A stretch of DNA of 64,000 nucleotides from Bdellovibrio sp. CG22_combo_CG10-13_8_21_14_all_39_27 (lineage in GTDB: Bacteria > Bdellovibrionota > Bacteriovoracia > Bacteriovoracales > Bacteriovoracaceae): positions 37,413 to 101,412 of the forward strand of contig PCTW01000043.1 of NCBI GenBank assembly GCA_002786715.1, in the 5' to 3' direction. The number at the start of each line of letters is the position of its first letter. Position 1 is the first letter of the stretch. Positions 18,472-26,687 of the stretch are shown here, in pieces. The notes under the pieces are model-generated. The model was not told the origin of the DNA, made no database searches, and was given only the letters and a program-made list of their open reading frames with translations. Made by a program: the position numbers and the translations under genes.

Positions 18472-19374
18472 ATGAAAGCTAAACTTTTAAGTGCCATGCT
18501 TTTGGCATCTTTTGTCACTCATTCGGCCCATGCCTTCAATTCTTTAGTAGAAGACAAGCAATTTCCTGAAAACAGAAATTATGTTTCAGGTGTCGATACA
18601 GGTTTTGAGCAATTTAAATCTAAATCTTTGCTCAAATCAAATAAATTGGTCCTTACTTTTGATGATGGTCCTCATCCAATTTTGACTCCGAGATTGCTTG
18701 ATATTTTAAAGAAATATAACGTAAAAGCGACTTTTTTTGTCCTTACAGAAAAACTTCAAAATGCAAAGAATAGAGACATCATTAAAAGAATATTAGCAGA
18801 AGGTCATATCGTTGCTTCTCATGACCATGATCATGACAATAATAATAATGAAGATGTTGAAACTTTTAGGTCGGAACTAACAGAATCAGTTCAAACCATA
18901 AATGATCTCGTTCGTGAAACGGGTTCTCTCCAAAATGGTGTTTATTATCGTTTCCCTTACGGAGCTTATGGGAAAAATCAAGCTTACCACCACTTTAATA
19001 TCATGAAAGAAGTCTCTCAGCAGGTCTTCGGTGATAACTGCATCAACTTTGCATTTTGGGACATCGATTCTTCTGATTGGGGTCCAACCATGACCTCAGA
19101 GATGATCGCAGAAAACGTCATTTCTCACGTCAAAGGTGGAAATGTTTATTCAATCGAAACCAAAACTTCAGTCTTTGGAAAAGTAAAATACAAGATAAAG
19201 AAAGAAATGTTTAGACACCCTCCGGGCGGTGGAGTTGCTCTCTTGCATGATATTCACGAGAGATCAGTCAATGCTGCAGAAATCTTGATTAAGAAGGCCC
19301 TTGAATTGGGTATTCAAATCGTACCATTAGACCAAGTAGAAGAGTTTAGTTACGGTGAAAAAGTCTGTCGTTAA
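18472..19374 (+). CDS. Secreted polysaccharide deacetylase (NodB domain)
   Basis: This 300-residue protein has a signal peptide ending HSAHA. All NodB motifs are present: LTFDDGPHP with Asp64 and Asp65, a metal-binding His cluster SHDHDHD (117-121), YYRFPYGAYG, DIDSSDWGP and ALLHDIH. Such enzymes remove acetyl groups from N-acetylglucosamine in peptidoglycan or chitin. In Bdellovibrio, peptidoglycan deacetylases mark the prey wall for later digestion, so a similar use is possible here. GGGGGA serves as ribosome site and sits in the loop of a small hairpin (18453-18464). Confidence 0.9.
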   Translation: MKAKLLSAMLLASFVTHSAHAFNSLVEDKQFPENRNYVSGVDTGFEQFKSKSLLKSNKLVLTFDDGPHPILTPRLLDILKKYNVKATFFVLTEKLQNAKNRDIIKRILAEGHIVASHDHDHDNNNNEDVETFRSELTESVQTINDLVRETGSLQNGVYYRFPYGAYGKNQAYHHFNIMKEVSQQVFGDNCINFAFWDIDSSDWGPTMTSEMIAENVISHVKGGNVYSIETKTSVFGKVKYKIKKEMFRHPPGGGVALLHDIHERSVNAAEILIKKALELGIQIVPLDQVEEFSYGEKVCR

Positions 19375-19376
19375 GT

Positions 19377-19757
19377 CTAGATAAAAGATTCAATCAAATT
19401 TTCGAGGTCATTGAGTTTATTCACAATGGCCTCATATTTTTTGCTGTCACGATCAGCTGACGGATCAAACTTCTTAATATCTAGACCAATGATATGAATT
19501 TGAGATTCGATCATGTTGATCATGGCTGCTCTGATTTTACCTTCAGTCAGGGAATAAGGCTCAGAGAGCGTATCCAAACGACGGCCATAGCTTTCTTCAA
19601 GCTGTGACAACCGAGATTCAAGTTGAATCATCATGGCTGCTTGGATTTTGCCTTCCATAATGATCGCCTCTTCATCAGGTAGAATGGTGAAATCTCTTCC
19701 CGCAGAAACATTTGTCGCCAGTAAAATGGCCAATAAGGGTAATAGCTTCAATTTCAT
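19377..19757 (-). CDS. Small secreted protein with an internal repeat
   Basis: This 126-residue protein has an excellent ribosome site (GGAGG, 6 bases from ATG) and a signal peptide ending NVSAG. The mature part is helical. Two copies of a motif, EGKIQAAMMIQLESRL (35-50) and EGKIRAAMINMIESQI (72-87), lie 37 residues apart, suggesting an internal duplication. No family is recognised. It converges with the deacetylase gene, the two stops being 2 bases apart. Confidence 0.65.
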   Translation of the reverse strand: MKLKLLPLLAILLATNVSAGRDFTILPDEEAIIMEGKIQAAMMIQLESRLSQLEESYGRRLDTLSEPYSLTEGKIRAAMINMIESQIHIIGLDIKKFDPSADRDSKKYEAIVNKLNDLENLIESFI

Positions 19758-19853
19758 TCCAGTCCTCCGTATTGCACGTGGATCAAAACTATCATGAATA
19801 AGTTGGGGAGACCCTTACTTGGAAAAAACGAAAGAGGGCCGTCAAAAATTTAG

Positions 19854-20732
19854 TCAGTAGCAAATGGAGGCAGAATTAAAACTCAGTTTTTGCTCAGTGG
19901 CGATCTCTTCGAGATTCTTTTTGGCCGCCAGCCAGTTTTGATCAGCCTTTTGTCTCCAAGAACAAAAGACTCGCGCTAGATCTTCAAATTGAAACTGTTC
20001 TAGTTTAAGTCCACGAAAGGATTCTAGAGCTTCTATGGCCGTATAGGGATCTTTCTCTTCCAAGGTACGGACAAAGCGCTTAAACAGTTCATCAAAGGCT
20101 CCTGGACTCTTCTGAGAAGCTTTGAGCAGACCTTTCATCATGGGTCCAAAAGATTTGCCATCAAGGGATTCAACTTTATCAAAAAGGGGGCTGAGATCTG
20201 ATTGAGAAGATTTCCTAAGAAGCAATGAAAATGCTGACTCTCTAATAGCATCATTCGGCAGTTGAACACTCTCCATCAACTCTTCGCTCGGTATATCAAT
20301 CCCTAACTCTAGGGCCAGTTGAAGCTGTCTCTTTAAAGTCTTTAGAGCAGGGATCTCTGTTGGATCGTCGTACTCTCCTTCTGGCGGGTGCTCAAAACCG
20401 CATTCATCTTCCTTGTAGCACTGTAGAGTTGTCGATACGATATTGCGAAGACTGTCGCCAATATTTTTCGGGCCATTCTTAGCTTTTAACTGCTCAGCAC
20501 TCAAACTAAAATCTAATAAATTGTCGTTAACTTCAGATTCTTTGAGTTTTTGAGTTAATCGACTTGAGAATTGATCCCATTCTGGTGTTTTGACATTGGG
20601 AAGGAGAATTTTTTCTTCTGATTGAACTTCAACACGCTCAACGGGAGAAGGGACTTGATTTTCTTCTTTCGAAAAAAACCAAGTCCCTACAACGATTAAT
20701 ACGATAACCGATACGAGAAATTTTTTATTCAT
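19854..20732 (-). CDS. Membrane-anchored hypothetical protein
   Basis: This 292-residue protein has one N-terminal membrane helix (MNKKFLVSVIVLIVVGTWFF) and a periplasmic helical part with four cysteines. From about residue 125 the alternating helices (RQLQLALELGIDIPSEELM, AIRESAFSLLLRKSSQSDL) look HEAT- or TPR-like, without a recognised family. Its ATG shares one base with the stop of the transglycosylase gene (TAATG), so the two are translationally coupled and may act together, for example as a regulator or partner of the enzyme. Confidence 0.65.
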   Translation of the reverse strand: MNKKFLVSVIVLIVVGTWFFSKEENQVPSPVERVEVQSEEKILLPNVKTPEWDQFSSRLTQKLKESEVNDNLLDFSLSAEQLKAKNGPKNIGDSLRNIVSTTLQCYKEDECGFEHPPEGEYDDPTEIPALKTLKRQLQLALELGIDIPSEELMESVQLPNDAIRESAFSLLLRKSSQSDLSPLFDKVESLDGKSFGPMMKGLLKASQKSPGAFDELFKRFVRTLEEKDPYTAIEALESFRGLKLEQFQFEDLARVFCSWRQKADQNWLAAKKNLEEIATEQKLSFNSASICY

Positions 20733-21706
20733 TATAAACTTAGTAATTTATCTAGAGCTGCTCTGTTATTTGTTCCGTTTTGAAAATTAGAAGTAACTTC
20801 TTCAAGAGCAGCTCTCGTGTCACTATCAAGGCCTAAAGCGAGTTCATCTCCGTAACCAAAAGCGCCACCTTGTGCTAAGCCATAAGTCTTCTGGAGGTTT
20901 TTCATAAAGCCAATATCTTTTCCAGCATGCGCAGAGGCTGCATCAGCAAAACGACAAGTCAGTCCTAAGTTTCCTGAGTTATAAATTCCGGCCCAGGCTC
21001 CTCTGATCACAGATTCTCTATTGATTGAACCGTCACTATTTTTAAGACATTCATAATTTGCAAAGTTCGCATAAATAGGTTTAAAACCTTTCATCAAATG
21101 CGAAAGTCCATAATTCACAGTTTGTTGAACATTGGCAAATTTATGCTTGGCCAAGAATTCATCATAATGCCATCGAGAGCTCAATTGCATAACGCCAATA
21201 TCAGAACCATCTCCACCGCCTGCAATCAACTGACGAATTGTATTTTCTTTCTTAATATTTTTACACTTCGAAAGAAATGGACTTGAACCTGAAGTAAAGG
21301 CCTTTTCAAAATTCTTTTGCGCTGTCTTGCTTTTGATATTTTTTCCCGTATTCAGTTCATCACGACAAGCGCTCTTGTCATTTTCAATTTCTCTAAAATG
21401 AACATAAAGACCTTCGTGCATTGGAACAGTCAAAGCGAGAACCATTAAAGTATAATAACCCTGAGTATCTCCGTATTCTAAATATCTTTTAGCATAACCG
21501 TGAGCTTCTTTAAGAATGATCTTGGCCATTTCTGGTCCATATTTTTGCTTGTCTTGAGCATTGTTTCTAAAGATAGGTCCAGTCAACTGTGAAGAAGGAC
21601 TTATTGTCGCCATAACTGGATCGAGCATTTTTACTCTGTCAGCATGGACATTCATTGAAAGCAAAGTAGTAGCGAGAACGGTTAGTGATGTGATGGTTTT
21701 TTTCAT
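20732..21706 (-). CDS. Secreted lysozyme-like (SLT-type) lytic transglycosylase
   Basis: This 324-residue protein has a signal peptide ending NVHA. The pattern is that of a lysozyme-fold lytic transglycosylase: a candidate catalytic Glu98 in TVPMHEGLY, then SDIGVMQLSSRWH (the conserved G-V/L-M-Q strand), NVQQTVNYGLSHLM, and WAGIYNSGN. These enzymes cut peptidoglycan glycan strands. The match to standard Slt motifs is loose, so the subfamily is uncertain. The ribosome site GGGGG lies in the loop of a 5-bp hairpin (21708-21723). It is the first gene of a two-gene unit. Confidence 0.72.
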   Translation of the reverse strand: MKKTITSLTVLATTLLSMNVHADRVKMLDPVMATISPSSQLTGPIFRNNAQDKQKYGPEMAKIILKEAHGYAKRYLEYGDTQGYYTLMVLALTVPMHEGLYVHFREIENDKSACRDELNTGKNIKSKTAQKNFEKAFTSGSSPFLSKCKNIKKENTIRQLIAGGGDGSDIGVMQLSSRWHYDEFLAKHKFANVQQTVNYGLSHLMKGFKPIYANFANYECLKNSDGSINRESVIRGAWAGIYNSGNLGLTCRFADAASAHAGKDIGFMKNLQKTYGLAQGGAFGYGDELALGLDSDTRAALEEVTSNFQNGTNNRAALDKLLSL

Positions 21707-21930
21707 TATATCCCCCGAGATATTTATGTTTTTAAATGCAACTTTTAATAAACTTCAGTGGACGCCTTATAACTCACATTTAAATTTTTAGGGGGAATCG
21801 AGAAAAAATTTCAAACATGAAAAGTCAGAATGGACTTTTTACACGAAATGTTCATTTAGCTTGCTCATTTTCTAATAAATGGTACTTTGCATGCGATTTA
21901 ACACCACTAACCAATGCGAGGGAGACTTAT

Positions 21931-23295
21931 ATGTCTAAGCGTTTATTATCACTCGGTCTGATCTTATTGACCTTGATGTCGGCACAGTCATGTGGCGGTC
22001 GTAATGAGCAGTCATTTCCACACACAGGAAGTAAAGTTCTTGAAGCGGGAATTTCGACGACATTAGAGAGAAAAGATCAAATTATTCACGGCAAAACTTA
22101 TTATATTTCAACCAATGGTTTAAGAATTAGAACCAGTGCTGAGATTAATAATACTAATATTGCTGGAAACTTAAACCAAAACGATGAAGTTATCGTTACT
22201 GACCTTATACAAGGTGTGGATACAGTTTTCGTTCAAGTTAAAGTTTTGAAAACGAAGGCTGTTCTTGAACCAGCAGAGGCTTATTATGTTTCTTTTAAGT
22301 ATTTGATGGAAGAAAAATTTAGCTATAGAGACTTCACAGGCAAATTCTTCGTTATCCAAAATATTGCAACGGAAAGACTAAGAGTTTATGAACGTGAGTG
22401 TATGGACAACTCATGTGCCCACAAAATGGTTCTTGAGGCTCAGCTCGCTGTTGGTGAAGACACTGAAGAGACAAGAACTTGGGTAGGAAGTTACCGCCTC
22501 ACTCACTGGGTGAAGTTTTATCAAGACGGTGCGGGACACTATCCATCTTGGTACAACGACAATTATCCAATGCCACCAGCTCCAGATAAGGGCGTTACAG
22601 CTTGGTTTAAGAAAAAATATATGCCTGAAGTTGATGGCAAGCATAAAGGTTCAATGAGAGGTGCATTTGGTTGGTATACAGGAATGATCGCACCTAACCA
22701 AAATGCTCAATGGACTCACGGAACTATCGGTTGGGGAGAAAATAAAACTTCTTATATCGAAAGAACAAAAAAATTCTTGGCCAACTTAGTCGCTGATCCT
22801 AGAAGTCATGGTTGTTCAAGAACAGATAACGAAACAATTGCCTACTTAAGAGAACTTCTTCCTCCAGGAACACCATTCTTGAAGATCTATGCTCTTGAAG
22901 CACTGAAAAATGGTGAGCAACAAACTGAAGCGAAGCAATGGTCATACGTATTAACTAAAGAAGATTCGCAGAAAGTGAATGGCTTCACTAGTGATCGTGA
23001 TCAAGTTCTTAAAAAAGGTGTGAAAGAAGATCGCATTCTTGAGCAAGGTACTTATAATGTCGATACTCATCCAGATGTTGTTGAGTTTGATGAGGATGCT
23101 GGAAGAATTGCTCGTAAGCTTGGTTCAAAAGGTAATATCTACGGTGTGAAGAAAGAAGATATGAAAGGAACTTTCTACATCGATACTGGATTGATTGAAG
23201 GTTATTCTCATCCGGTTCACAAGAGTATTACAGTCGGTGGTTACCAAGATGAGCTTCTCCCAGACTTTGTTAATAACGATGTTCTAGGACTCTAA
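21931..23295 (+). CDS. L,D-transpeptidase lipoprotein with SH3-like domain
   Basis: The frame is open from 21817, but the ATG at 21931 has GAGGGAGA upstream and a lipoprotein-type signal (LLTLMSAQSC, Cys21), giving 454 residues. Residues 52-125 look like a bacterial SH3 domain (TNGLRIRTSAEI, NDEVIVTD). Residues 138-320 carry the YkuD L,D-transpeptidase signature: WTHGTIG with His263 and SHGCSR with nucleophile Cys295. These enzymes form 3-3 crosslinks or attach proteins or D-amino acids to peptidoglycan. Bdellovibrio uses L,D-transpeptidases to reinforce the prey wall; a like role is inference. About 120 further C-terminal residues have no recognised fold. Confidence 0.87.
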   Translation: MSKRLLSLGLILLTLMSAQSCGGRNEQSFPHTGSKVLEAGISTTLERKDQIIHGKTYYISTNGLRIRTSAEINNTNIAGNLNQNDEVIVTDLIQGVDTVFVQVKVLKTKAVLEPAEAYYVSFKYLMEEKFSYRDFTGKFFVIQNIATERLRVYERECMDNSCAHKMVLEAQLAVGEDTEETRTWVGSYRLTHWVKFYQDGAGHYPSWYNDNYPMPPAPDKGVTAWFKKKYMPEVDGKHKGSMRGAFGWYTGMIAPNQNAQWTHGTIGWGENKTSYIERTKKFLANLVADPRSHGCSRTDNETIAYLRELLPPGTPFLKIYALEALKNGEQQTEAKQWSYVLTKEDSQKVNGFTSDRDQVLKKGVKEDRILEQGTYNVDTHPDVVEFDEDAGRIARKLGSKGNIYGVKKEDMKGTFYIDTGLIEGYSHPVHKSITVGGYQDELLPDFVNNDVLGL

Positions 23296-23322
23296 GTGCT
23301 TAATCTTATTGTGTTTTAATTG

Positions 23323-23355
23323 AAGGCCTATCATTTTGATAGGCCTTTCTTTTTG
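23323..23355 (+). terminator. Terminator after the L,D-transpeptidase gene
   Basis: A perfect 10-bp stem AAGGCCTATC / GATAGGCCTT with a 5-base loop, followed by TTCTTTTTG. Confidence 0.9.
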
Positions 23356-23455
23356 AGGATATTCGACCGGAATAATTCACCGCATAATTTAATCCTCCCG
23401 TTTTACTGCCTCCTGCGTCAAAATAGAGAAATAATCTCTGACCAGGAGGAAGCCA

Positions 23456-24490
23456 ATGACAAGGATGTCATTACCGCTACTTTTTTTAATGGGCTTTATT
23501 GTTTCGTGTGTTCCGGCGCAAGAACAAGCAAGTATCACACTAAGTCCTAATCCAGATTCCCAAGTCTATATTGTAGATTCAGTTCAAGACTACGAAGGAT
23601 CAGTTAGCGCTGGTATCGAAAATGTCGTTGTCACTTTAAATGGAACTGAAATTGAAAGCGTACCTGTTAAAAATGGTAAGTTTACGATCTCTCTTCATTA
23701 CCCAGAAGTCGGCAAACTCAAGCTTAATCTCAATGGGCTTGATGGCGAAGGCAAGACCTCTTTAGAACGCAACTATGACGTTCTCGTACGCCAAGAGGCA
23801 GCTCCAGGTGGAGACGATCCTCTGGCCAATGATCAGTTTGACTTTCCTGCTCCTGCAGAATCCGATCTTGGTGGAAAAATTAATCTCTGGGCCACTTATT
23901 ACCTTCTGCCACAGCTTTTAGATGGCTCTGGCTCTTATGCCCTTCGAGATATGCAAGGTCGCGCCTTGGGACCGTTACTCGATCATAGAGGATGGTGTGA
24001 TTCCGCGATGGAGGGTTCTGTTCGTGTGCTCTTTGCTAATGGTGAGGCCCATACTTATAATTATGCAGGAACTGCAACTGGAAGCACTGTTGATTGCAAA
24101 CCATTCTTTAGACATGATGTCTCTAAGACCAAATTTAGAGTCGCTAATGGACCTTATGGAGACGGCATTAAAAATTATATCCTCTCCCCATATAGAACTT
24201 TGGCCACGGATTCGGGAACTATTGCTCCAGGGACAGTGGTTTATATTCCTCGAGCGAGGGGTGCTAAGATCACAACTGATACTGGTCGAGTGATAATTCA
24301 CGATGGTTATTTCTTTGCGGGAGATCGCGGAGGAGCAATCAAGGGCAATCACGTCGATGTCTTTATTGGAACTCATAAGACCGCTCCTTTCTTTCCATGG
24401 ATAGGGAGCTCTTCTAGTAAAACTTTTGATGCTTTTGTGGTGACAGACCAAAGCATCATTGCTGAATTAACTGATCAACATATTCAATAA
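23456..24490 (+). CDS. 3D-domain (MltA-like) lipoprotein
   Basis: This 344-residue protein starts behind AGGAGG and has a lipobox FIVSC (Cys18). Residues 25-112 look like an immunoglobulin-type beta domain. The C-terminal part has the double-psi barrel '3D' signature found in MltA and YocH-like enzymes: LATDSGTIAPGTVVYIP (Asp252) and AGDRGGAIKGNHVDVFIG (Asp290, Asp301). The family binds or cuts peptidoglycan glycan strands. It lies next to an L,D-transpeptidase and a transglycosylase, supporting a cell-wall role. Confidence 0.85.
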   Translation: MTRMSLPLLFLMGFIVSCVPAQEQASITLSPNPDSQVYIVDSVQDYEGSVSAGIENVVVTLNGTEIESVPVKNGKFTISLHYPEVGKLKLNLNGLDGEGKTSLERNYDVLVRQEAAPGGDDPLANDQFDFPAPAESDLGGKINLWATYYLLPQLLDGSGSYALRDMQGRALGPLLDHRGWCDSAMEGSVRVLFANGEAHTYNYAGTATGSTVDCKPFFRHDVSKTKFRVANGPYGDGIKNYILSPYRTLATDSGTIAPGTVVYIPRARGAKITTDTGRVIIHDGYFFAGDRGGAIKGNHVDVFIGTHKTAPFFPWIGSSSSKTFDAFVVTDQSIIAELTDQHIQ

Positions 24491-24496
24491 TAAATG

Positions 24497-24532
24497 AAAA
24501 AGGCCGCTTGAGAAAAGCGGCCTTCCTTTTTT
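24497..24532. terminator. Bidirectional terminator between converging genes
   Basis: A perfect 10-bp stem AAGGCCGCTT, loop GAGAA, AAGCGGCCTT, with CCTTTTTT on the plus side and a short T run on the minus side. It can end both the 3D-domain gene and the lipoprotein gene at 24576-25481. Confidence 0.88.
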
Positions 24533-24575
24533 GATCCTTTTAGGGATCACAAATCTGGATGCGTGTCTCTTAGAT

Positions 24576-25481
24576 TTATTCCAAATTGATACCAAATAAC
24601 TCTGGTAGCAATCTCCCCTCTAAGTTTTGTGCAGAAGTTCCAATTTTGTTAGCAATTTTTTGAACAACGACTTCTTTCTTTGCTGAATCTTGTGCAGCTT
24701 CCATGATTTCAGTCATTGAAGCTCCTGTGAGTTTTTCCATATCACCAACCAAGGCCATTTGATCTTGAGCGGTTAACTCTCCATTCCCCTTGGCCACCAT
24801 CTTTTCAACTTTTGTTCCAAGAGAAACGAGGCTGAAAGCAGTTTCAATACTTACGTTATACTGAAAAGAAACATTTGAAGCTTTTGTGAAAAATTTCTTT
24901 TGCTCTTTTTCTTTAGCAAGAAGATTCACATCTGTTGTTTCTGTTTCATCTTCATATTCAAATCCTGAGTTACGTCCCCAGTAAGAATCAGAGAAAGAAT
25001 CATAATCGACAACTTCGTAATCATCTCCCCAGAAATCACCATTGGTATTTCCATCTAAGATATCTCCTAGTTCGATATCACGGAATTCACGAGCAACGCT
25101 GGTATTGTTAGCGTAATAATCGTAATAAACGATTGCGCGGACATACTGCAATGATACAGCTTTGTGTTCATCATATTTAGCATCGTAAATCACAAACCAG
25201 TCATCTTCACCGATCACTTGTGAACGATAAGTTTCATCAGCATAAAGTTCGATGGCACTGGCATCCCAAGAAGGCGCGCCGTCAACACTGTTTAAAGCTG
25301 AAATAAATTGTGAAGCTGTTATTGAAGGTGATTGATAAGTTCCATATGTCGAACCTCCGCCACCTGAACTTCCACCGCCTGAGTAACCGCCGCCACCACC
25401 GCCGCCGCCGCAGCTTGCGAGCATTAAGGCCGTCGCCACTGCGAATCCCCATTTCATTGTTTTCTCGATTTTTTGATTCAT
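24576..25481 (-). CDS. Gly-rich lipoprotein, tandem paralog 1
   Basis: This 301-residue protein has its start at 25481 supported by AGGGGAGAG upstream and by the lipoprotein signal ending MLASC. The lipid-anchored Cys is followed directly by a Gly/Ser spacer (eight Gly, then mixed Gly/Ser), which probably holds the domain away from the membrane. The rest is acidic and aromatic (DDWFVIYDAKYDEHKAVSLQ) with a helical C-terminus. It is clearly paralogous to the next gene (25673-26524), sharing long identical stretches such as NTNGDFWGDDYEVVDY. No known family. Confidence 0.78.
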   Translation of the reverse strand: MNQKIEKTMKWGFAVATALMLASCGGGGGGGGYSGGGSSGGGGSTYGTYQSPSITASQFISALNSVDGAPSWDASAIELYADETYRSQVIGEDDWFVIYDAKYDEHKAVSLQYVRAIVYYDYYANNTSVAREFRDIELGDILDGNTNGDFWGDDYEVVDYDSFSDSYWGRNSGFEYEDETETTDVNLLAKEKEQKKFFTKASNVSFQYNVSIETAFSLVSLGTKVEKMVAKGNGELTAQDQMALVGDMEKLTGASMTEIMEAAQDSAKKEVVVQKIANKIGTSAQNLEGRLLPELFGINLE

Positions 25482-25511
25482 GATTCTCTCCCCTCTGATG
25501 AAAATAGTTAT

Positions 25512-25551
25512 GATCTGGACCAATTGGTCTCTCTTTCCTTGAATCCAGATC
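25512..25551. repeat. Nested inverted repeats upstream of lipoprotein paralog 1
   Basis: The outer arms GATCTGGA (25512-25519) and TCCAGATC (25544-25551) are perfect inverted copies, and within lies the 12-base palindrome GACCAATTGGTC (25518-25529). It sits about 30-70 bases before the start codon, so an operator or leader structure is possible. No counterpart is seen before paralog 2. Confidence 0.45.
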
Positions 25552-25610
25552 CTTCTTGAATTCTTTTGATGAAAAAGACCATTGCACATCCCGTGCCATA
25601 ACTCATTGCA

Positions 25611-25646
25611 AAAACAAAAAAAGAGGGCCTCGTTATGAGGCCCTCC
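25611..25646 (-). terminator. Terminator after lipoprotein paralog 2
   Basis: A perfect 9-bp GC-rich stem, GAGGGCCTC / GAGGCCCTC with a 5-base loop, followed on the minus strand by TTTTTTTGTTTT. Confidence 0.9.
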
Positions 25647-25672
25647 GCATTATTTCGATTAGAAATTAAGTC

Positions 25673-26524
25673 TTACTTGATTCCGAAAAGCTCAGGAAGA
25701 AGCTTTGATTCAAGATTTTGTGATGATGTTCCGATTTTCTTAGCGATATCAGAAATCACTTGTTGCTTGCCCTCAGAAGTTTGAGTTGCTTCAACAACAT
25801 CATTCAACTTCTTACCAGTCATACGCTCAAGGTCACCCAAGAGAGAAGCTTGATCAGCTGAAGTTAAATCACCTTTTGAAACCAATTTTTCAACTTTGTT
25901 GCCAAGAGAAACTAAGCTTAAAGCTGTATCCATAGATACGTTGTAAGCGAAAGAAACGTTAGCCGCTTTTTGGATAAATTTCTTCTCTTCTTTTTCTTTA
26001 GCAAGCAAGTTTACGTCTGTCGTTTGAGTCTCGTCTTCGTAAAGGAAGCCTGAGTTACGACCAACATAAACACCAGAGTAAGCGTTGTAATCAACAACTT
26101 CATAATCGTCACCCCAGAAGTCACCGTTAGTGTTTCCACTTAGGATATCTGAGTTTTCAATCGTTCTGAATTCTTTAGCTGTTGAATAGTTACTTTGATA
26201 ATAATCATAATAAACGATTGAACGAACATACTGTAGAGATACAGCTTTGTGTTCATTATATTTAGCATCGTAAATTACAAACCAGTCATCTTCACCGTAA
26301 ACTGCTGAACGTAGAGTCTCATCAGTATAAAGCTCGATCATTGATTCATCATAAATAGGTGCTCCATCATAGCTATTCAATGCATTTACGAATTGAGTCG
26401 CTGAGATATAAGGAGATTGGTATGTACCATAAGTAGAGCCGCCGCCGCCTCCACCGCCACATCCAACGAGTGATGACATAACAGCTGAGAATACGAGTGC
26501 TTTTACAGCAAATGATTTTTTCAT
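25673..26524 (-). CDS. Gly-rich lipoprotein, tandem paralog 2
   Basis: This 283-residue protein has GGAGGG before the ATG and a lipoprotein signal ending SLVGC, followed by seven Gly. It is collinear with paralog 1 over its whole length (DGAP, EDDWFVIYDAKY, NTNGDFWGDDYEVVDY, TTDVNLLAKEKE, LLPELFGI), the main difference being the shorter Gly spacer. Each copy has its own terminator, so they are separately transcribed. The function is unknown; a surface or periplasm-facing anchored domain is inferred. Confidence 0.8.
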   Translation of the reverse strand: MKKSFAVKALVFSAVMSSLVGCGGGGGGGSTYGTYQSPYISATQFVNALNSYDGAPIYDESMIELYTDETLRSAVYGEDDWFVIYDAKYNEHKAVSLQYVRSIVYYDYYQSNYSTAKEFRTIENSDILSGNTNGDFWGDDYEVVDYNAYSGVYVGRNSGFLYEDETQTTDVNLLAKEKEEKKFIQKAANVSFAYNVSMDTALSLVSLGNKVEKLVSKGDLTSADQASLLGDLERMTGKKLNDVVEATQTSEGKQQVISDIAKKIGTSSQNLESKLLPELFGIK

Positions 26525-26635
26525 AAAGTTCCCTCCAGAACGTCGTGGTATTTAATGTGAAGGTTTTGTCATGAAATAGTGCTGCGCGCAGGCCCCGCTG
26601 TAATATTTTCAGTGCCGTTTTGCCTGAGTGATTTT

Positions 26636-26678
26636 GTCAAAATGGCCCTAATGCCTCGTATTTAGGGGCCATTTTGAC
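26636..26678 (-). terminator. Long hairpin after rng
   Basis: Arms GTCAAAATGGCCC and GGGCCATTTTGAC (13 perfect pairs, extended past one bulge by TAA/TTA) lie 10 bases past the RNase G stop. There is no separate T run beyond the stem, so it may stabilise the mRNA 3' end as well as terminate. Confidence 0.7.
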
Positions 26679-26687
26679 ACTGGAAGA

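Noticed and set aside
21782..21811. Inverted repeat AAATTTTT / AAAAATTT before the L,D-transpeptidase gene
   Set aside because: A/T-only stem in AT-rich DNA, about 120 bases before the preferred start; not convincing as a regulatory site.
23320..23550. Open frame of 76 codons on the plus strand
   Set aside because: It spans a terminator and the start of the 3D-domain gene in another frame, with no ribosome site.
26660..26680. CGTATT near 26658 as a further ECF promoter
   Set aside because: No GAAAC box lies at the required spacing, and the bases belong to the rng hairpin.
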